The notes: generated by a model not told the origin, from the sequence alone. 36,641 nt of DNA from Armadillidium nasatum (GCA_009176605.1 SEYY01012410.1:1-36641), one strand, 5' to 3'; numbered from the stretch's first letter, positions 1 through 17,339 are shown. Program-made: numbers and translations.

Positions 1-169
1 CTGGAATATTTTTTCTTCTTATCTGAAAAATACGACGTCGATCTGTTTATACCTGAATTTATTTTTCTTATCAACAAGGTTTCCCTAATCTCACTTTTTT
101 GGTGAAAAAATGACCTCATTAGCGGAAAATATACTCCAAAAACTGATTATTTTGTAACTTAAGCCTCGA

Positions 170-390
170 AAGCAACCACAGGTGTTTGTATTTTCCTTAT
201 TACGGTGAAAAAAAAATATGATACTTATCAGTTAATACAGACCATACTGTTTACTTTTTTGACTTAATCGAAGAAAAGGGACTGCAGGTGTTTGCATTTT
301 TCTTATTTTAGGTCTTATCTAAAAATTCATACTTAAAATGATTATTTTGATTGTTATTCTTGGGAAGAGACTTCAGGTGTTCTAAATACC
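170..390. repeat. Three degenerate direct repeats around CAGGTGTT
   Basis: The motif CAGGTGTT occurs at 179, 285 and 374, 106 and 89 bases apart. The first two are followed by similar T-rich text ending in CTTATT, and the third unit is preceded by a GATTATTTTG block that also lies before the first. These look like old tandem units upstream of the promoter at 556-663. CAGGTG is an E-box core, but a binding role is only a guess. Confidence 0.45.
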
Positions 391-473
391 AATCATTCCA
401 TTCCCTAATGCTCTTTTAAGATAAAAACATGATAGAACAAAACCAAAATATTTCAAACTAAATAAATTTCTTT

Positions 474-493
474 CCCCCCCTACCCTCCCCCCC
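474..493 (-). other. Possible G-quadruplex (C-rich on + strand)
   Basis: The + strand has C runs of 7, 3 and 7 separated by TA and T. The - strand therefore has G7, G3 and G7, enough for a four-run G-quadruplex if a G7 run splits. It lies about 60 bases upstream of the CCAAT-type repeats. No structure is proven. Confidence 0.4.
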
Positions 494-555
494 GTCTCAA
501 GGTAACACATTGTAATTCCTTTTTGGTAAACACATGACATCGGAATCGTGTTAAT

Positions 556-663
556 TTCTCATTGGTTAATATGAATCAGATTCATTCTCATTGGTTAACT
601 TGAACTAATCAGTTTCAAACTCCATGTGGAGTATATAGCCTTGATATTCACATCACATCATTG
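556..663 (+). promoter_or_regulatory. Core promoter with paired CCAAT-type motifs, TATA box and initiator
   Basis: An identical 14-mer, ttctcattggttaa, occurs at 556-569 and 585-598; its ATTGG core is an inverted CCAAT box. TATATAG follows at 632-638. An arthropod-like initiator, TCATTG, lies at 658-663, about 27 bases from the TATA box, which is the usual spacing. The arrangement faces the ORFs at 704-1830. The geometry is seen in the sequence; promoter activity is inferred. Confidence 0.55.
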
Positions 664-703
664 AAAAGTACCGTTCACACACATTGAAGATATTGTTTCT
701 TAA

Positions 704-1126
704 GAAATTAAGATCCCAAAAAGCGAAGTTTCTTTATTATATAAAAGAAGTCATGATGGTCATGAATATTTCACATGTGGACCATACTTAGAACATTCAG
801 GAAGTTCACGGGTATATATGTCCCCTGAAGAATTATTTGAAATATGCAGACATGTTACTGATTGGAATAGTGAAAAATTTAAATCTCATAGTGAAATAAA
901 TCAGTGGGGCGTAGTCATCAGTGGCGGAAAAGAAGACGACAATAAAAGACTCACATTAACATTTTCTAAGTGTTGTTATAAGAATATTGTAGATATAAGA
1001 ATTTGGCGAAGAATTGAAGATATATTTGTACCTACATCTCATGGCTTCTGGCGATGTACAAATAAAATTCTCAATATTCAAAAATTAATAAGGAGGAGAT
1101 TAAGAATATATCAATACAGCACATAG
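704..1126 (+). CDS. Small protein with PC4-like DNA-binding pattern
   Basis: The frame is open from just after a stop at 701-703 to the stop at 1124-1126. The first ATG is at 818 and gives 102 residues, but the 38 codons before it also read as ordinary protein, including a CGPY segment. The true start may therefore be a spliced exon (a TTTCTTAAG acceptor-like site ends at 704), a non-ATG codon, or a lost ATG. Residues about 43-91 of the ATG form hold a basic beta-rich segment, then VDIRIW, then PTSHGFW and a short amphipathic end. That order resembles the PC4/p15 single-stranded-DNA-binding fold (a VDIR-like strand, a P-x-x-x-G turn, a final helix). The protein would probably bind nucleic acid in the nucleus. 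It is the first of three same-strand ORFs behind a TATA promoter. The family call is by eye; a viral or transposon origin is possible. Confidence 0.5.
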   Translation, partial: EIKIPKSEVSLLYKRSHDGHEYFTCGPYLEHSGSSRVYMSPEELFEICRHVTDWNSEKFKSHSEINQWGVVISGGKEDDNKRLTLTFSKCCYKNIVDIRIWRRIEDIFVPTSHGFWRCTNKILNIQKLIRRRLRIYQYST

Positions 1127-1334
1127 TGTTTTATATCAGCAGTATTATACTTTGAAAAGTATTCACCGAGAAGAGAGTGCTTTCCATCAAATCATTAATC
1201 CAAAAAACATTGATGAGTTTTCTATTCGTTTTAGGAAACAATGGAATGAGACTATTACTTTAATGATGGTTTTAACTTATGTTTCAATCGGGATCTATTT
1301 ACATACGTGGCTATTGCTGGTGTTGGGAATTTAA
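1104..1334 (+). CDS. Small ORF with C-terminal hydrophobic segment
   Basis: The frame is open from after the stop at 1101-1103 to the stop at 1332-1334. No in-frame ATG precedes 1264; a TTG at 1152 would give 60 residues. The first half is charged and polar, and the last ~25 residues are strongly hydrophobic, like a single membrane anchor with almost no tail. The open frame overlaps the end of the PC4-like ORF in another frame, as in compact viral or transposon genomes. I do not recognise the family. It may be the second part of the upstream protein after a frameshift, a separate membrane protein, or chance. Lack of a normal start lowers confidence. Confidence 0.3.
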   Translation, partial: EYINTAHSVLYQQYYTLKSIHREESAFHQIINPKNIDEFSIRFRKQWNETITLMMVLTYVSIGIYLHTWLLLVLGI

Positions 1335-1344
1335 AAAAATACAT

Positions 1345-1362
1345 CACGTATCATGATACGTG
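1345..1362. promoter_or_regulatory. Perfect 18-bp palindrome
   Basis: CACGTATCATGATACGTG is a perfect inverted repeat starting 10 bases after the stop of the second ORF. It has no T-run and so is not a bacterial-type terminator. It could be a dimeric protein-binding site between the second and third ORFs. Function unknown. Confidence 0.5.
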
Positions 1363-1488
1363 TTACTGGGAGCTATGTAGAAGCTGTCGGAGCATAATCT
1401 TGAAACTACGAAAGACTAAGGTCACTAATTATTAAATCATTGTGAAGTGTAGACGAATAAGAAGAGCGCTACTACGTACATCGTCAAT

Positions 1489-1830
1489 ATGGGAATTTCA
1501 AATTTAGTAAGATTTTTTCGAACATTATATATACGTGCACGAACTAAGACAACGTTTGACTCTGCTAAAGAAAAAATAGTAACATTATATGAGACTGATA
1601 AAGATCTTAGCCATCGTCTACAACTTACAGCTACTTTGAAAGAGGCCATAGGCACCATTAACTTTGAAATAGTGTTGCTGAAAAATAAGGGAACTCCTAT
1701 TCTACAAGGATTTATTGAGAGAACCTCTTCTAAGAGTGATAATGACTTTGTGTTTAATGTGATTCGTTTTAAAAAGGGAAATAACGAAAGTGTATTTTTC
1801 ATAAAGTTTTTACTAAAATTAGAGATATAA
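1489..1830 (+). CDS. Unknown 113-residue protein, frameshifted near its end
   Basis: An ATG ORF of 113 codons. It starts with an amphipathic basic segment rich in R and K, followed by a mixed charged, helix-prone body; no signal peptide or recognised motif. The open frame extends 12 codons upstream of the ATG. After the T-run near 1795-1810 the protein-like text moves to another frame, which stays open with a lysine-rich, helix-like end to a stop at 1887-1889. One indel has therefore probably truncated the original product. An AATAAA lies three bases after that second stop. I do not recognise the family; its place in the unit suggests a partner of the PC4-like protein. Confidence 0.45.
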   Translation: MGISNLVRFFRTLYIRARTKTTFDSAKEKIVTLYETDKDLSHRLQLTATLKEAIGTINFEIVLLKNKGTPILQGFIERTSSKSDNDFVFNVIRFKKGNNESVFFIKFLLKLEI

Positions 1831-1891
1831 CGGAATATAAATTAACTGAGAATGAAAAGAAATTATTAAAAGACTTATTAAACTTATAAAT

Positions 1892-1897
1892 AATAAA
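1892..1897 (+). terminator. Poly(A) signal AATAAA
   Basis: AATAAA lies three bases after the stop of the shifted frame of the third ORF (1887-1889). With the TATA box at 632 it bounds a transcription unit of about 1.25 kb. In AT-rich DNA such a hexamer can occur by chance, but its position is apt. Confidence 0.4.
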
Positions 1898-1935
1898 TTT
1901 TCACTGTTTTTCCGATGGTAATGATGTTTGTGGTT

Positions 1936-1937
1936 AT

Positions 1938-1968
<31 letters not shown>

Positions 1969-2007
1969 ATATATATATATATTATAATATAATAATTAAA
2001 AAAAAAA

Positions 2008-2051
<44 letters not shown>

Positions 2052-2077
2052 ATATATATTAATTTAATATATATTTA

Positions 2078-2110
<33 letters not shown>
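1936..2110. repeat. Compound AT repeat with 39-base A tract
   Basis: Interrupted (AT)n flanks a run of A at 2010-2048, then more AT/TTA mix. The A tract could be an old retroposon tail on the + strand, but nothing upstream identifies its source. Confidence 0.85.
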
Positions 2111-2114
<4 letters not shown>

Positions 2115-2238
2115 TAAATATTCTACGGATCCATCTAAGTATTGTCTTTAGAATTTAAAATATTTTAGGGGGGATGCGGGGTGGGTAAAAAAGATTATCT
2201 TTTTCAGAGATTATATGGCAGACATTCCAGAGACACGG
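2111..2238. other. Unique spacer with G-rich stretch
   Basis: No ORF or RNA gene. At 2167-2184 there are G runs of 6, 4 and 3 close together, which is at most a marginal G-quadruplex candidate. Confidence 0.4.
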
Positions 2239-2272
2239 TATATTATATATATTATTATATATATATATATAT

Positions 2273-2323
<51 letters not shown>
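2239..2323. repeat. AT microsatellite
   Basis: AT-dinucleotide array with a few TTA interruptions, directly 5' of the first SINE copy. Confidence 0.9.
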
Positions 2324-2332
<9 letters not shown>

Positions 2333-2670
2333 AACCAAAGTCGAAAAAATACGTCAAAGATGAATAAATAAATTTATTTTCACAGAAGAACTATGGAGAC
2401 CTCTATGGCTTTGTGGTTAAGTATCGAACCGCCATCGTAAAGTTGAGAGATCGTATCTCATTTTTCCAGAATTTTTTCGTTCAAAAAGAAAAGAAAAATA
2501 ATAGTTCCCGTATAAAACTTGAAAAAAGAAAATGTGCTTTTAAAAAGAAAACTTGAAACTATTAGAGTGATAAAAGCCAACTAAAATATTTTTATTATTA
2601 TTATTATTATATATATTTATTATTATTATTATTATTATTATTTTTAAAATACAAGTTTGATATATATTAA
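2324..2670 (+). mobile_element. tRNA-derived SINE, copy 1
   Basis: A leader starting GAAATAAAA precedes a tRNA-like segment at about 2398-2465. It has an A-box-like TGGCTTTGTGGTTAAG near 2406 and a B-box-like GATCGTATC near 2449. The T-arm consensus is degraded, so this is not a working tRNA. A T-rich body, (ATT)n at 2590-2642 and a short conserved tail TTTTAAAATACAAGTTTGA follow. The whole order is repeated at 2771-3165. Confidence 0.6.
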
Positions 2671-2689
2671 TAAATAAATGAAAAAAAGC

Positions 2690-2691
<2 letters not shown>

Positions 2692-2770
<79 letters not shown>
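2692..2770. repeat. AT microsatellite
   Basis: Near-perfect (AT)n between the two SINE copies, with one TT break near 2721. Confidence 0.9.
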
Positions 2771-3165
<395 letters not shown>

Positions 3166-3174
3166 TATATATTT

Positions 3175-3191
3175 TATATATATATATATAT

Positions 3192-3264
<73 letters not shown>

Positions 3265-3315
3265 TTTCTATGGTAACGTGTGTAACAACAACAAAAACAA
3301 CAACAACAACAACAA
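3175..3315. repeat. AT array followed by (AAC)n
   Basis: Interrupted (AT)n to 3261, a 20-base spacer, then (AAC)n at 3284-3315 with one interruption. Confidence 0.9.
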
Positions 3316-3489
3316 ATGTATAGGCCTAACGCTCGCGCGCATCCGATTAGACCGCGAATAGGCCGTCGCGCATGCGCGTCCGCAACGTCCCGCGAAAATA
3401 AAAGAAAAAAGAAACAAAAATATCAAAGTCTACCTCATAATAACAAAGGTCCGAAAATGTGTGGGAACAATACAACTATTCGATTTTTT

Positions 3490-3585
3490 ATAACCAATGA
3501 CCGATTTAGCTCCGTGGTAAAGCGTTGGGTTTTTAAACCCAAAGGTCGAGGTATCGAATCCTGGCTGGCCTCGAACTTTTAGTTG
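3490..3585 (+). mobile_element. tRNA-Lys-like SINE head or tRNA pseudogene
   Basis: TTTAGCTCCGTGGTAAAGCG matches a tRNA D-arm/A-box. It is followed by an anticodon-type hairpin, TTGGG and CCCAA around a TTTTTAAA loop near 3523-3540, suggesting a Lys-like TTT anticodon. A B-box-like GGTATCGAATCC near 3550 has one extra base. That insertion and poor acceptor pairing argue against a functional tRNA. Confidence 0.5.
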
Positions 3586-4030
3586 TGCTCGCTCGTTCGT
3601 TCGTTCGTCTCTGGAAATTTCGAAGTAAGAGATGAAGGAGAAAAAAAAAGGACAGACGGCGAGAAGAAATCATATGAAGTGACGTCATCAACAAATGGAA
3701 CACTGTGATTGGTCGGATGAAATAGATTCGCTTAGAAGGAAGATGCCAGGCAGGCAGGCAGGTAGGCTCTGACGTCATCAGATGGCACTCCCATCACAAG
3801 GTAAGGGCTAGAAAAAATCTCTAGCATGAAGGAGAAACATGCTAGAAAAATACCCTCAAGCTAGAACGTCAGGCACGCGCAGGCGGAAACATCAAAGGAA
3901 AACCGGAAAATCAAAGAGGTAAAAGGTAAGAATTAATTAAAATAACATGATTTCATCAAAGATAAGACCGAAAAACAAGATCAAAATAAAGATAAGACGG
4001 ATTATCTGATTAAAAACACCTCACAAAGGT
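3586..4030. other. Non-coding spacer with short tandem motifs
   Basis: No convincing ORF. It holds (TCGT)n near 3592-3608, (GGCA)n near 3748-3761, and a repeated CTAGAAAAA/GCTAGAA motif between 3808 and 3865. Two perfect TGACGTCA palindromes occur at 3680-3687 and 3770-3777. It is less AT-rich than most of the window and may be the body of the tRNA-like repeat at 3490-3585. Confidence 0.4.
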
Positions 4031-4037
4031 ACGTGAG

Positions 4038-4093
4038 TTCCCCTCAGGGGGGGGGCAATTTCCCCTCAGGTGACGTCATCGTTTCCCCTCAGG
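4038..4093. repeat. Three TTCCCCTCAGG direct repeats around a CRE-type site
   Basis: TTCCCCTCAGG occurs exactly at 4038-4048, 4060-4070 and 4083-4093, with 22-23 base spacing. A perfect TGACGTCA lies at 4071-4078 between the second and third. This is either a small minisatellite or a cluster of binding sites; use in regulation is not shown. Confidence 0.6.
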
Positions 4094-4112
4094 TGGCACT
4101 GGCACTGGGAGT

Positions 4113-4612
4113 GCCTGCCTGGTATATTCTTCATATACTACTGATGTGTGTAAGATTGTGTTGAGTAGAAAGATGGTGAATTGAGTTTTTGAGGCATTGA
4201 AAGCGACCATGTTTTCTTTGCCCCAATTTGAAGTACAAGAAAGATCAGAGGTCAGTTTCTCCAAGGCCATCCTTCTTGCATCAATTTATGCTATCGCTTT
4301 CAAATTGAAAGAAGTAATGAAGGGTGGAGTCATCAGCATAAGAGTGGATTGGAGGTGAAGTAATAGAGAGAATATCATTAATGAAAAGCAGAAAGAGTTG
4401 GGGATAGGACAGATCTGTGACGAACACCAGTATTTGAAGATATAGAGAATGAACAGTGACCATCTAAGACAGCTGTTATAGAACGACCAGAAAGGAAATC
4501 AGAAAGAAGGTCAGAGTGAGAAGGATAGATCCCGAAAGAGAGAAATTTAGATATTAAATCTTTGTGCCAGACTCTATCGAAAGATTTCGATACGTCTTGC
4601 GCCACAGTGGAG
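4113..4612 (-). mobile_element. Non-LTR retrotransposon fragment, family B (RT core)
   Basis: Read on the - strand, this is a reverse-transcriptase core. SFDRVWHKDL carries the first catalytic-aspartate region near 4570. A GVRHRSVLSPT version of the usual GVPQGSVLSPT block and the catalytic YADDS near 4340 follow, then thumb-region text with WGKE near 4215. At least three frames are used and the R-H-R in place of P-Q-G shows decay. It is cut at both ends, the 3' end near the TTCCCCTCAGG repeats. Closest relative in the window: 23039-24218. Confidence 0.85.
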
Positions 4613-5169
<557 letters not shown>

Positions 5170-5359
5170 TCAGTGCGTTTACTAAGTAATAGTAGGACAG
5201 GACTTGTCAAAATATGTAACGAGTGCATGCAATTGCTTCTGTTTGCGCGTGAATATGTAGATGTTTGAATGTGTTCCATACGAAGTTACGGCGTCGTATT
5301 TCGACTGATGTTCCCGTAGTTCATTACTGAATGTAGTGGTGTAAACATCATTTGTCATA

Positions 5360-5940
5360 AAAAGTAGTTTGGAGTAACGTGTTGCAAGTCTTGAATAGTG
5401 CATTCGAAAAGGTGCGTGTAGCTTTTGGAGATGAAGCACTAACTCACTCCATTATTTTCCGGTGGTGTAAAATGTTTTGGGATGGTCGGGAAGGTGTCGA
5501 AGACAACCCAAGATCAGGTCGTAACAACACATCTCGAACAACATTGAGGAGATAAGGCAAATGTTGCGTGAAAATCGTCATTTGTCATATAAGAATGAAA
5601 GCAGAGGAACTCAATATTAGCAAAGATCGACATATGAAAAGAATCCGATGTGATAAGCTTTGTCTGGTTCAATCTGTTGACTGGTTCTTGTTGCATTATA
5701 ATACTCCTTCTCTTACTGCGGCTACAGTCAGAGCGTTTCTCGCAAGAAAAAGCATCACAGTACTTCACCACCCGCCGTAATCAACAGACCTGGCTCCCGC
5801 TGATTATTTTATATAAAAGTAAAATCAAATTGAACATGAAGGGGGAATATTTCAACAGTACTGAGGATACTCAAACCAATGTGACACGCAGACCCTGTAT
5901 AACAGTGCCAAGTGTTGTATTGATGTAGGAGGCATTTATG
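5360..5940 (+). pseudogene. Decayed mariner-type transposase
   Basis: Protein-like text around 5410-5530 reads FRWCKMFWDGREGVED followed by PRSGR, the helix-turn-helix and linker signature of mariner-family (SETMAR-like) transposases. Near 5560-5620 are degraded REN and ELNIS segments of the second HTH. From about 5665 the C-terminal half resumes with DWFLLHYNTPS, LARKSI and LAPADYF, the catalytic-core surroundings. The family normally has H-D-N there; here a Y replaces the catalytic D. Roughly 100 central residues are missing and several stops and frameshifts occur. Family length is about 345 residues, so this copy cannot be active. No terminal inverted repeats could be placed with confidence. 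Confidence 0.75.
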
Positions 5941-6021
5941 TTGAAGCTTAACAGGTAAAGCAAAATATTCCTTTATTTTAAAGGGTGCAATGACAATAGT
6001 CCTAATATTTTGTAGATGCGC

Positions 6022-6027
6022 TGTATA

Positions 6028-6078
<51 letters not shown>

Positions 6079-6100
6079 ATATTATATATATAATATATGA
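6022..6100. repeat. AT microsatellite, interrupted
   Basis: (AT)n with several TTA and TAA breaks, followed by a short TGTG stretch at 6107-6120. It separates the mariner relic from the next retrotransposon. Confidence 0.9.
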
Positions 6101-6127
6101 TTTATATGTGTCTGTGTGTGTATACAG

Positions 6128-10831
<4,704 letters not shown>

Positions 10832-11016
10832 TAGATAAATACATTGAACCCCTAAGACTACATTCTGTAACAATATCTCACTTAGAGACTTCAAGAGGAT
10901 TCTGTAAATCCAGAAAGACGTATGAGAAGGTCTTTTAAAGTGGAAAAGCAAGTAATGTAAGAAAATTGTACTTATCAATAAAAGTACTTTTATGATCGTG
11001 TATGTACACGACTTCA

Positions 11017-13459
<2,443 letters not shown>

Positions 13460-13535
<76 letters not shown>

Positions 13536-13549
13536 GTGTGTGTGTGTGT

Positions 13550-13616
<67 letters not shown>

Positions 13617-13671
13617 AGAGAGAAAAGTTGTTGTTGCTCATTAACCCTACCAAACATTATTATTATTTTTA

Positions 13672-13761
<90 letters not shown>

Positions 13762-13762
13762 G
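13460..13762. repeat. Compound AT / GT / ATT microsatellites
   Basis: (AT)n at 13460-13529, (GT)n at 13535-13615 with two TA interruptions, a 40-base spacer, then (ATT)n at 13655-13762. Confidence 0.97.
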
Positions 13763-14640
13763 TGTGCCGATATTTTGAGTTGATTTATCATTTCGAAGTT
13801 ATTATCCCACTCAATAGCCTCTAAAGAAGAGAAGAATTATAGTTCTCATTATTTTGGTGAAGTTCGAAGAAGAAAATGAAGAAGAAAGAGAAGAAAAAGA
13901 AGATTGAAGATCATAAAAGAGAAAATCTTCCGAAAGTCAAAGACCCAATTTAGTCGTTAATTAATTGGTTTCGTGATTTTAAAGGATAAAATATTAATAA
14001 AATTTAAATAAAAAATAAAAATTTTAAAAGTTATTTCAAATTAGTTAAATTAATAAATGAACAGAAAAATAAAGATGTCGAAAATAGAAATGAAAAAACG
14101 ATATTTAGAAACAGAATTTTAAAATATTGAAGTCAAAAAAGATGGGGAAAAGAAAAGGAAAAGCAGTGGTCCATTTCCTATTTTGTGAATTCAAAAGAAT
14201 TAATATAAATATTCAGTAATAAGAATAATAGTTGAAATGATAAGAGCGTATAAAGGAACCCTTATGAAATTTCCTTAAGTAAAAGAGGAGGCATTATACT
14301 GAAGAGTTCAAAAGGTTCCTCTTTGTAGAATATAGATAGCATAAGAAGTGTTGTACAACCATTTCATGGAGAAACATATTGGGAGAATCTATAAGAATTG
14401 GAATACTGATGAGATGAAAAACAGAATGAGAGTCACCTCTTATTCAGAGAAACTGACTGGGGAAAGGGGAGTTAAAAATAGTTTAGAATGACTGAAAAGA
14501 CGTTTCCAGTTTATTTTTCAAGGAATTAACAATTTTAATATGATATAGAAAATCTGTGTCCATTCTGAGAACGATAATGTAAGAATAATAAAAGGATTAT
14601 TCATTTAACTTTAAAGTTTGAGGAAGTCAGTGACAACATT
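13763..14640. other. AT-rich non-coding DNA with a purine tract
   Basis: No ORF supported. From 13862 to about 13925 the + strand is almost all purine (GAAGAAGAAAA type), a possible triplex-forming tract. The rest is A-rich. Confidence 0.4.
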
Positions 14641-15858
14641 CAAGGGAATTATCCAACTCCAAAAGTTTTTTTTAATTTTAGCCGATTCTCCTGATTATTT
14701 TCAGTGCATATAGCTTTTTTCGCTGTGAAAAAGGTCTATTTCTAGCGTTTTTCTGAGTCTATAACGGTTAAAAAAGTTTTTTTAGAAATTTGACCATTTT
14801 TCAAATGAATGGTGGGGCCAAACCACTTTTCGAATTGACCAGAAATTTGGACGGTATATTAAAAATTTAATTAGTTACAAAAACTTTTAGCAGAGTTTTG
14901 TTTCCTGAGTTATAAAAAAAATGTTATAAGTCCAATACTGATCAACTGTCGAAAATAATTTTTTTGTGAAAAAAAAAATCCAACTTTTCGGACAAAAAAT
15001 GAAAAAAAAACTACAAAAACATAATTTCTTATTTTTGGTAGGTGTATAGAGGATGGATGAAGATACAAATTTCTCTCTATACTTTACGCAATGCTATTCG
15101 TTGGTTTCGATAAAGACCTCTCAAAAATGGTCCATTTTTCACGAAATTTCAAAAATTCCCAAAGTTTGAGAGGCTCTATCTCGCTTCAAACAAATAGCAT
15201 TTAATAATGAACTAAATAAAATTTGTAGCCCTTTCCCTCCTCTAAATAATATCCAAAAATGAAGAAATTAGGAGATAGCGTATTTTTTTTAAATAATTTT
15301 TTCCTCGGAAGGGTACGTTTTTTGCAAATTTTTTTTCAAGTAAAAGTTCAAGTGCTTACGAGTATATCTCTTTTTCAGGCGTGATATTAAAAATCTGTTC
15401 CCACTAATGCAAAAAATTGGGGCTAAGATTATCAGTTAAATTTTAAACTCATATGGAATTCATTTTTTTATTTTGATCTTTGGGTCCAAATAAATTACAA
15501 ACCTCTATAATCTTAGAAAAACGCCAGAAATGAACTTAGAACTTCAGGGAAAAATGCACATACACTGAAAATTTTAGCTCATATATTCCAATTATAATTT
15601 TTTTTTTTTAAGATTGGATCCTCCTCTCAAATGGAAAATATCTAGCTCTCACTTTTTAAAAAAAAATGTTTCGACAGAGCAACCCCAAATACTAAAGTGT
15701 GAAGTGTTCTCATGCCAGACTGACAGTGTCCCTTGTACAGGGCAAGTACTTAGAGTAATGTAAAAGCTCTATAACTCACTCAAGGCTTGATTCGATAAAA
15801 CTATAATGTATTAAGTTAAACACACTTAATATGAAAACAATTGAATCTTATTATGGTA
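14641..15858. other. Non-coding DNA with recurrent CTATAACTC-like motif
   Basis: No coding frame. Related short motifs recur at irregular spacing: CTGAGTTATAA near 14906, CTCTATCTCGCTTC near 15173, GAGTATATCTC near 15360, ATATCTAGCTCTCAC near 15638, CTCTATAACTCACTC near 15767. A small hairpin, CCCTTGTACAGGG, lies near 15731. This may be an old, highly diverged repeat; identity unknown. Confidence 0.3.
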
Positions 15859-16304
15859 AATCTTCGTTCAGGACTAAAGCCAGATGGATTGTTTGAATTA
15901 TCATTGAATTGATTTTAATCCAAGTGAAATTGGACTCCTTATGAGCTGCAGAGTTTAAGAAAATGATATTTAGGTACGAAAGAACGTTCTGCTGTTCTGT
16001 TGTATTTTGGACGTATGTTAATGAAGTTTAAATATAAACATTGGAGTTTATGTACGTTGCCACAAATTGTAATAAAGTATTAATCTTCGTTCAGGACTAA
16101 AGCCAGATGGATTGTTTGAATTATCATTGAATTGATTTTAATCCAAGTGAAATTGGACTCCTTATGAGCTGCAGAGTTTAAGAAAATGATATTTAGGTAC
16201 GAAAGAACGTTCTGCTGTTCTGTTGTATTTTGGACGTATGTTAATGAAGTTTAAATATAAACATTGGAGTTTATGTACGTTGCCACAAATTGTAATAAAG
16301 TATT
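15859..16304. repeat. Perfect 223-bp tandem duplication
   Basis: Unit 15859-16081 is repeated at 16082-16304 with no mismatch that I can see. Each unit ends AATAAAGTATT and has no significant ORF. Complete identity in a region where other repeats have diverged means either a very recent duplication or an assembly artefact. Confidence 0.95.
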
Positions 16305-17299
16305 AAAAGTTTTCAGATAAAAATATTTTATGTCCGACTAATTACTGACTGGTGGACTCCTACTACGAATTTTGCATAAAGAAAGATGACGATAACCAGA
16401 GAAGGGAACCTTGAGTCTTCAGCATACGGCATTACTTTTAGTTCACTAACCCAACTAAGGCTGAGTTCTATGTTTTGATAAATAACGTCCGTTACTTAAG
16501 AATTCATAAAGTAAAATTGTTTAAAACAGTCGTAGAAAAAAGTTGATAAATAAACTGCAAAAATTTAGTAAACAAACGGAAGTAAAATGAGATTATATTT
16601 GCACACAAAAATTAGAATACGTCAAACCTGTAAAATATCACTGCTCTCATAGACACAAGTCCCTTTAGATGCAACAATATAAGGCTTACTCTCTGTTTTC
16701 AAACATAAATTTCTGCTAAGAAACTTGGAGAAGAAATTTTGTATAAGAGAATAAAAATTTAAATCTTTTTCTAAGATGTCGAAGAAGTTGATAAAAATAG
16801 AAACCAAAAAAAAGCAAAAACTAATAAAACATGGACCATGATCCAACTGCAGAATTCTTGTATTATGAAGTAACGGTAGGGAAACTAGTAAAAGAGGAAA
16901 AGGAAGTGTACTTTATTATATAGCACCTAGTTTTTATTTTATACTTCAATCTTTAGGAACAAATAATTTATAAGTTGTCTGCAATGATTATTAATTATAA
17001 CATTGAGAAACAGATTTTGGCCATAAAATTTCCATCTAAAACTATCAAGACCTTTATATTAACAACCGCCAAAAAAAAAAAAATCTTTTTGTTTGAATTT
17101 ATATTTATTTTCTATTATTTAAACAACAGGAATTGAAACTTATCGAACTCTCTAATATATGACTCTTCATTTTATTTACAAGAATATTAAACTTTTTCCT
17201 CCTTCTTTGGTCACTTCAATCCTATTTTATTCAAACTAACAAACTAAAAAAAATTTGAAGCACAGATTCAAACGATTTACTTATTTATTTATTTTTTTT
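16305..17299. other. Spacer, no gene seen
   Basis: AT-rich unique DNA. The longest frame (74 residues on the - strand near 16622-16846) has no recognisable features and looks like chance. Confidence 0.4.
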
Positions 17300-17339
17300 A
17301 ATTTTTTTTTTTTTTTTTTTTTTTTTTTGGGGGGGGGGG
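17300..17339. repeat. Homopolymer junction, poly-T then poly-G
   Basis: A T-run of about 27 bases passes directly into a run of 11 G. Homopolymer lengths here are prone to sequencing error. Confidence 0.9.

Noticed and set aside
1437..1802. 121-residue ORF on the - strand opposite ORF3
   Set aside because: It is the antisense shadow of the ORF3 frame and has no promoter or poly(A) signal on that strand.
3490..3585. Functional tRNA-Lys gene
   Set aside because: The T loop has an extra base and the acceptor stem does not pair.
16622..16846. 74-residue - strand ORF with a hydrophobic start
   Set aside because: No conserved motif, promoter or neighbouring gene; expected by chance in AT-rich DNA.
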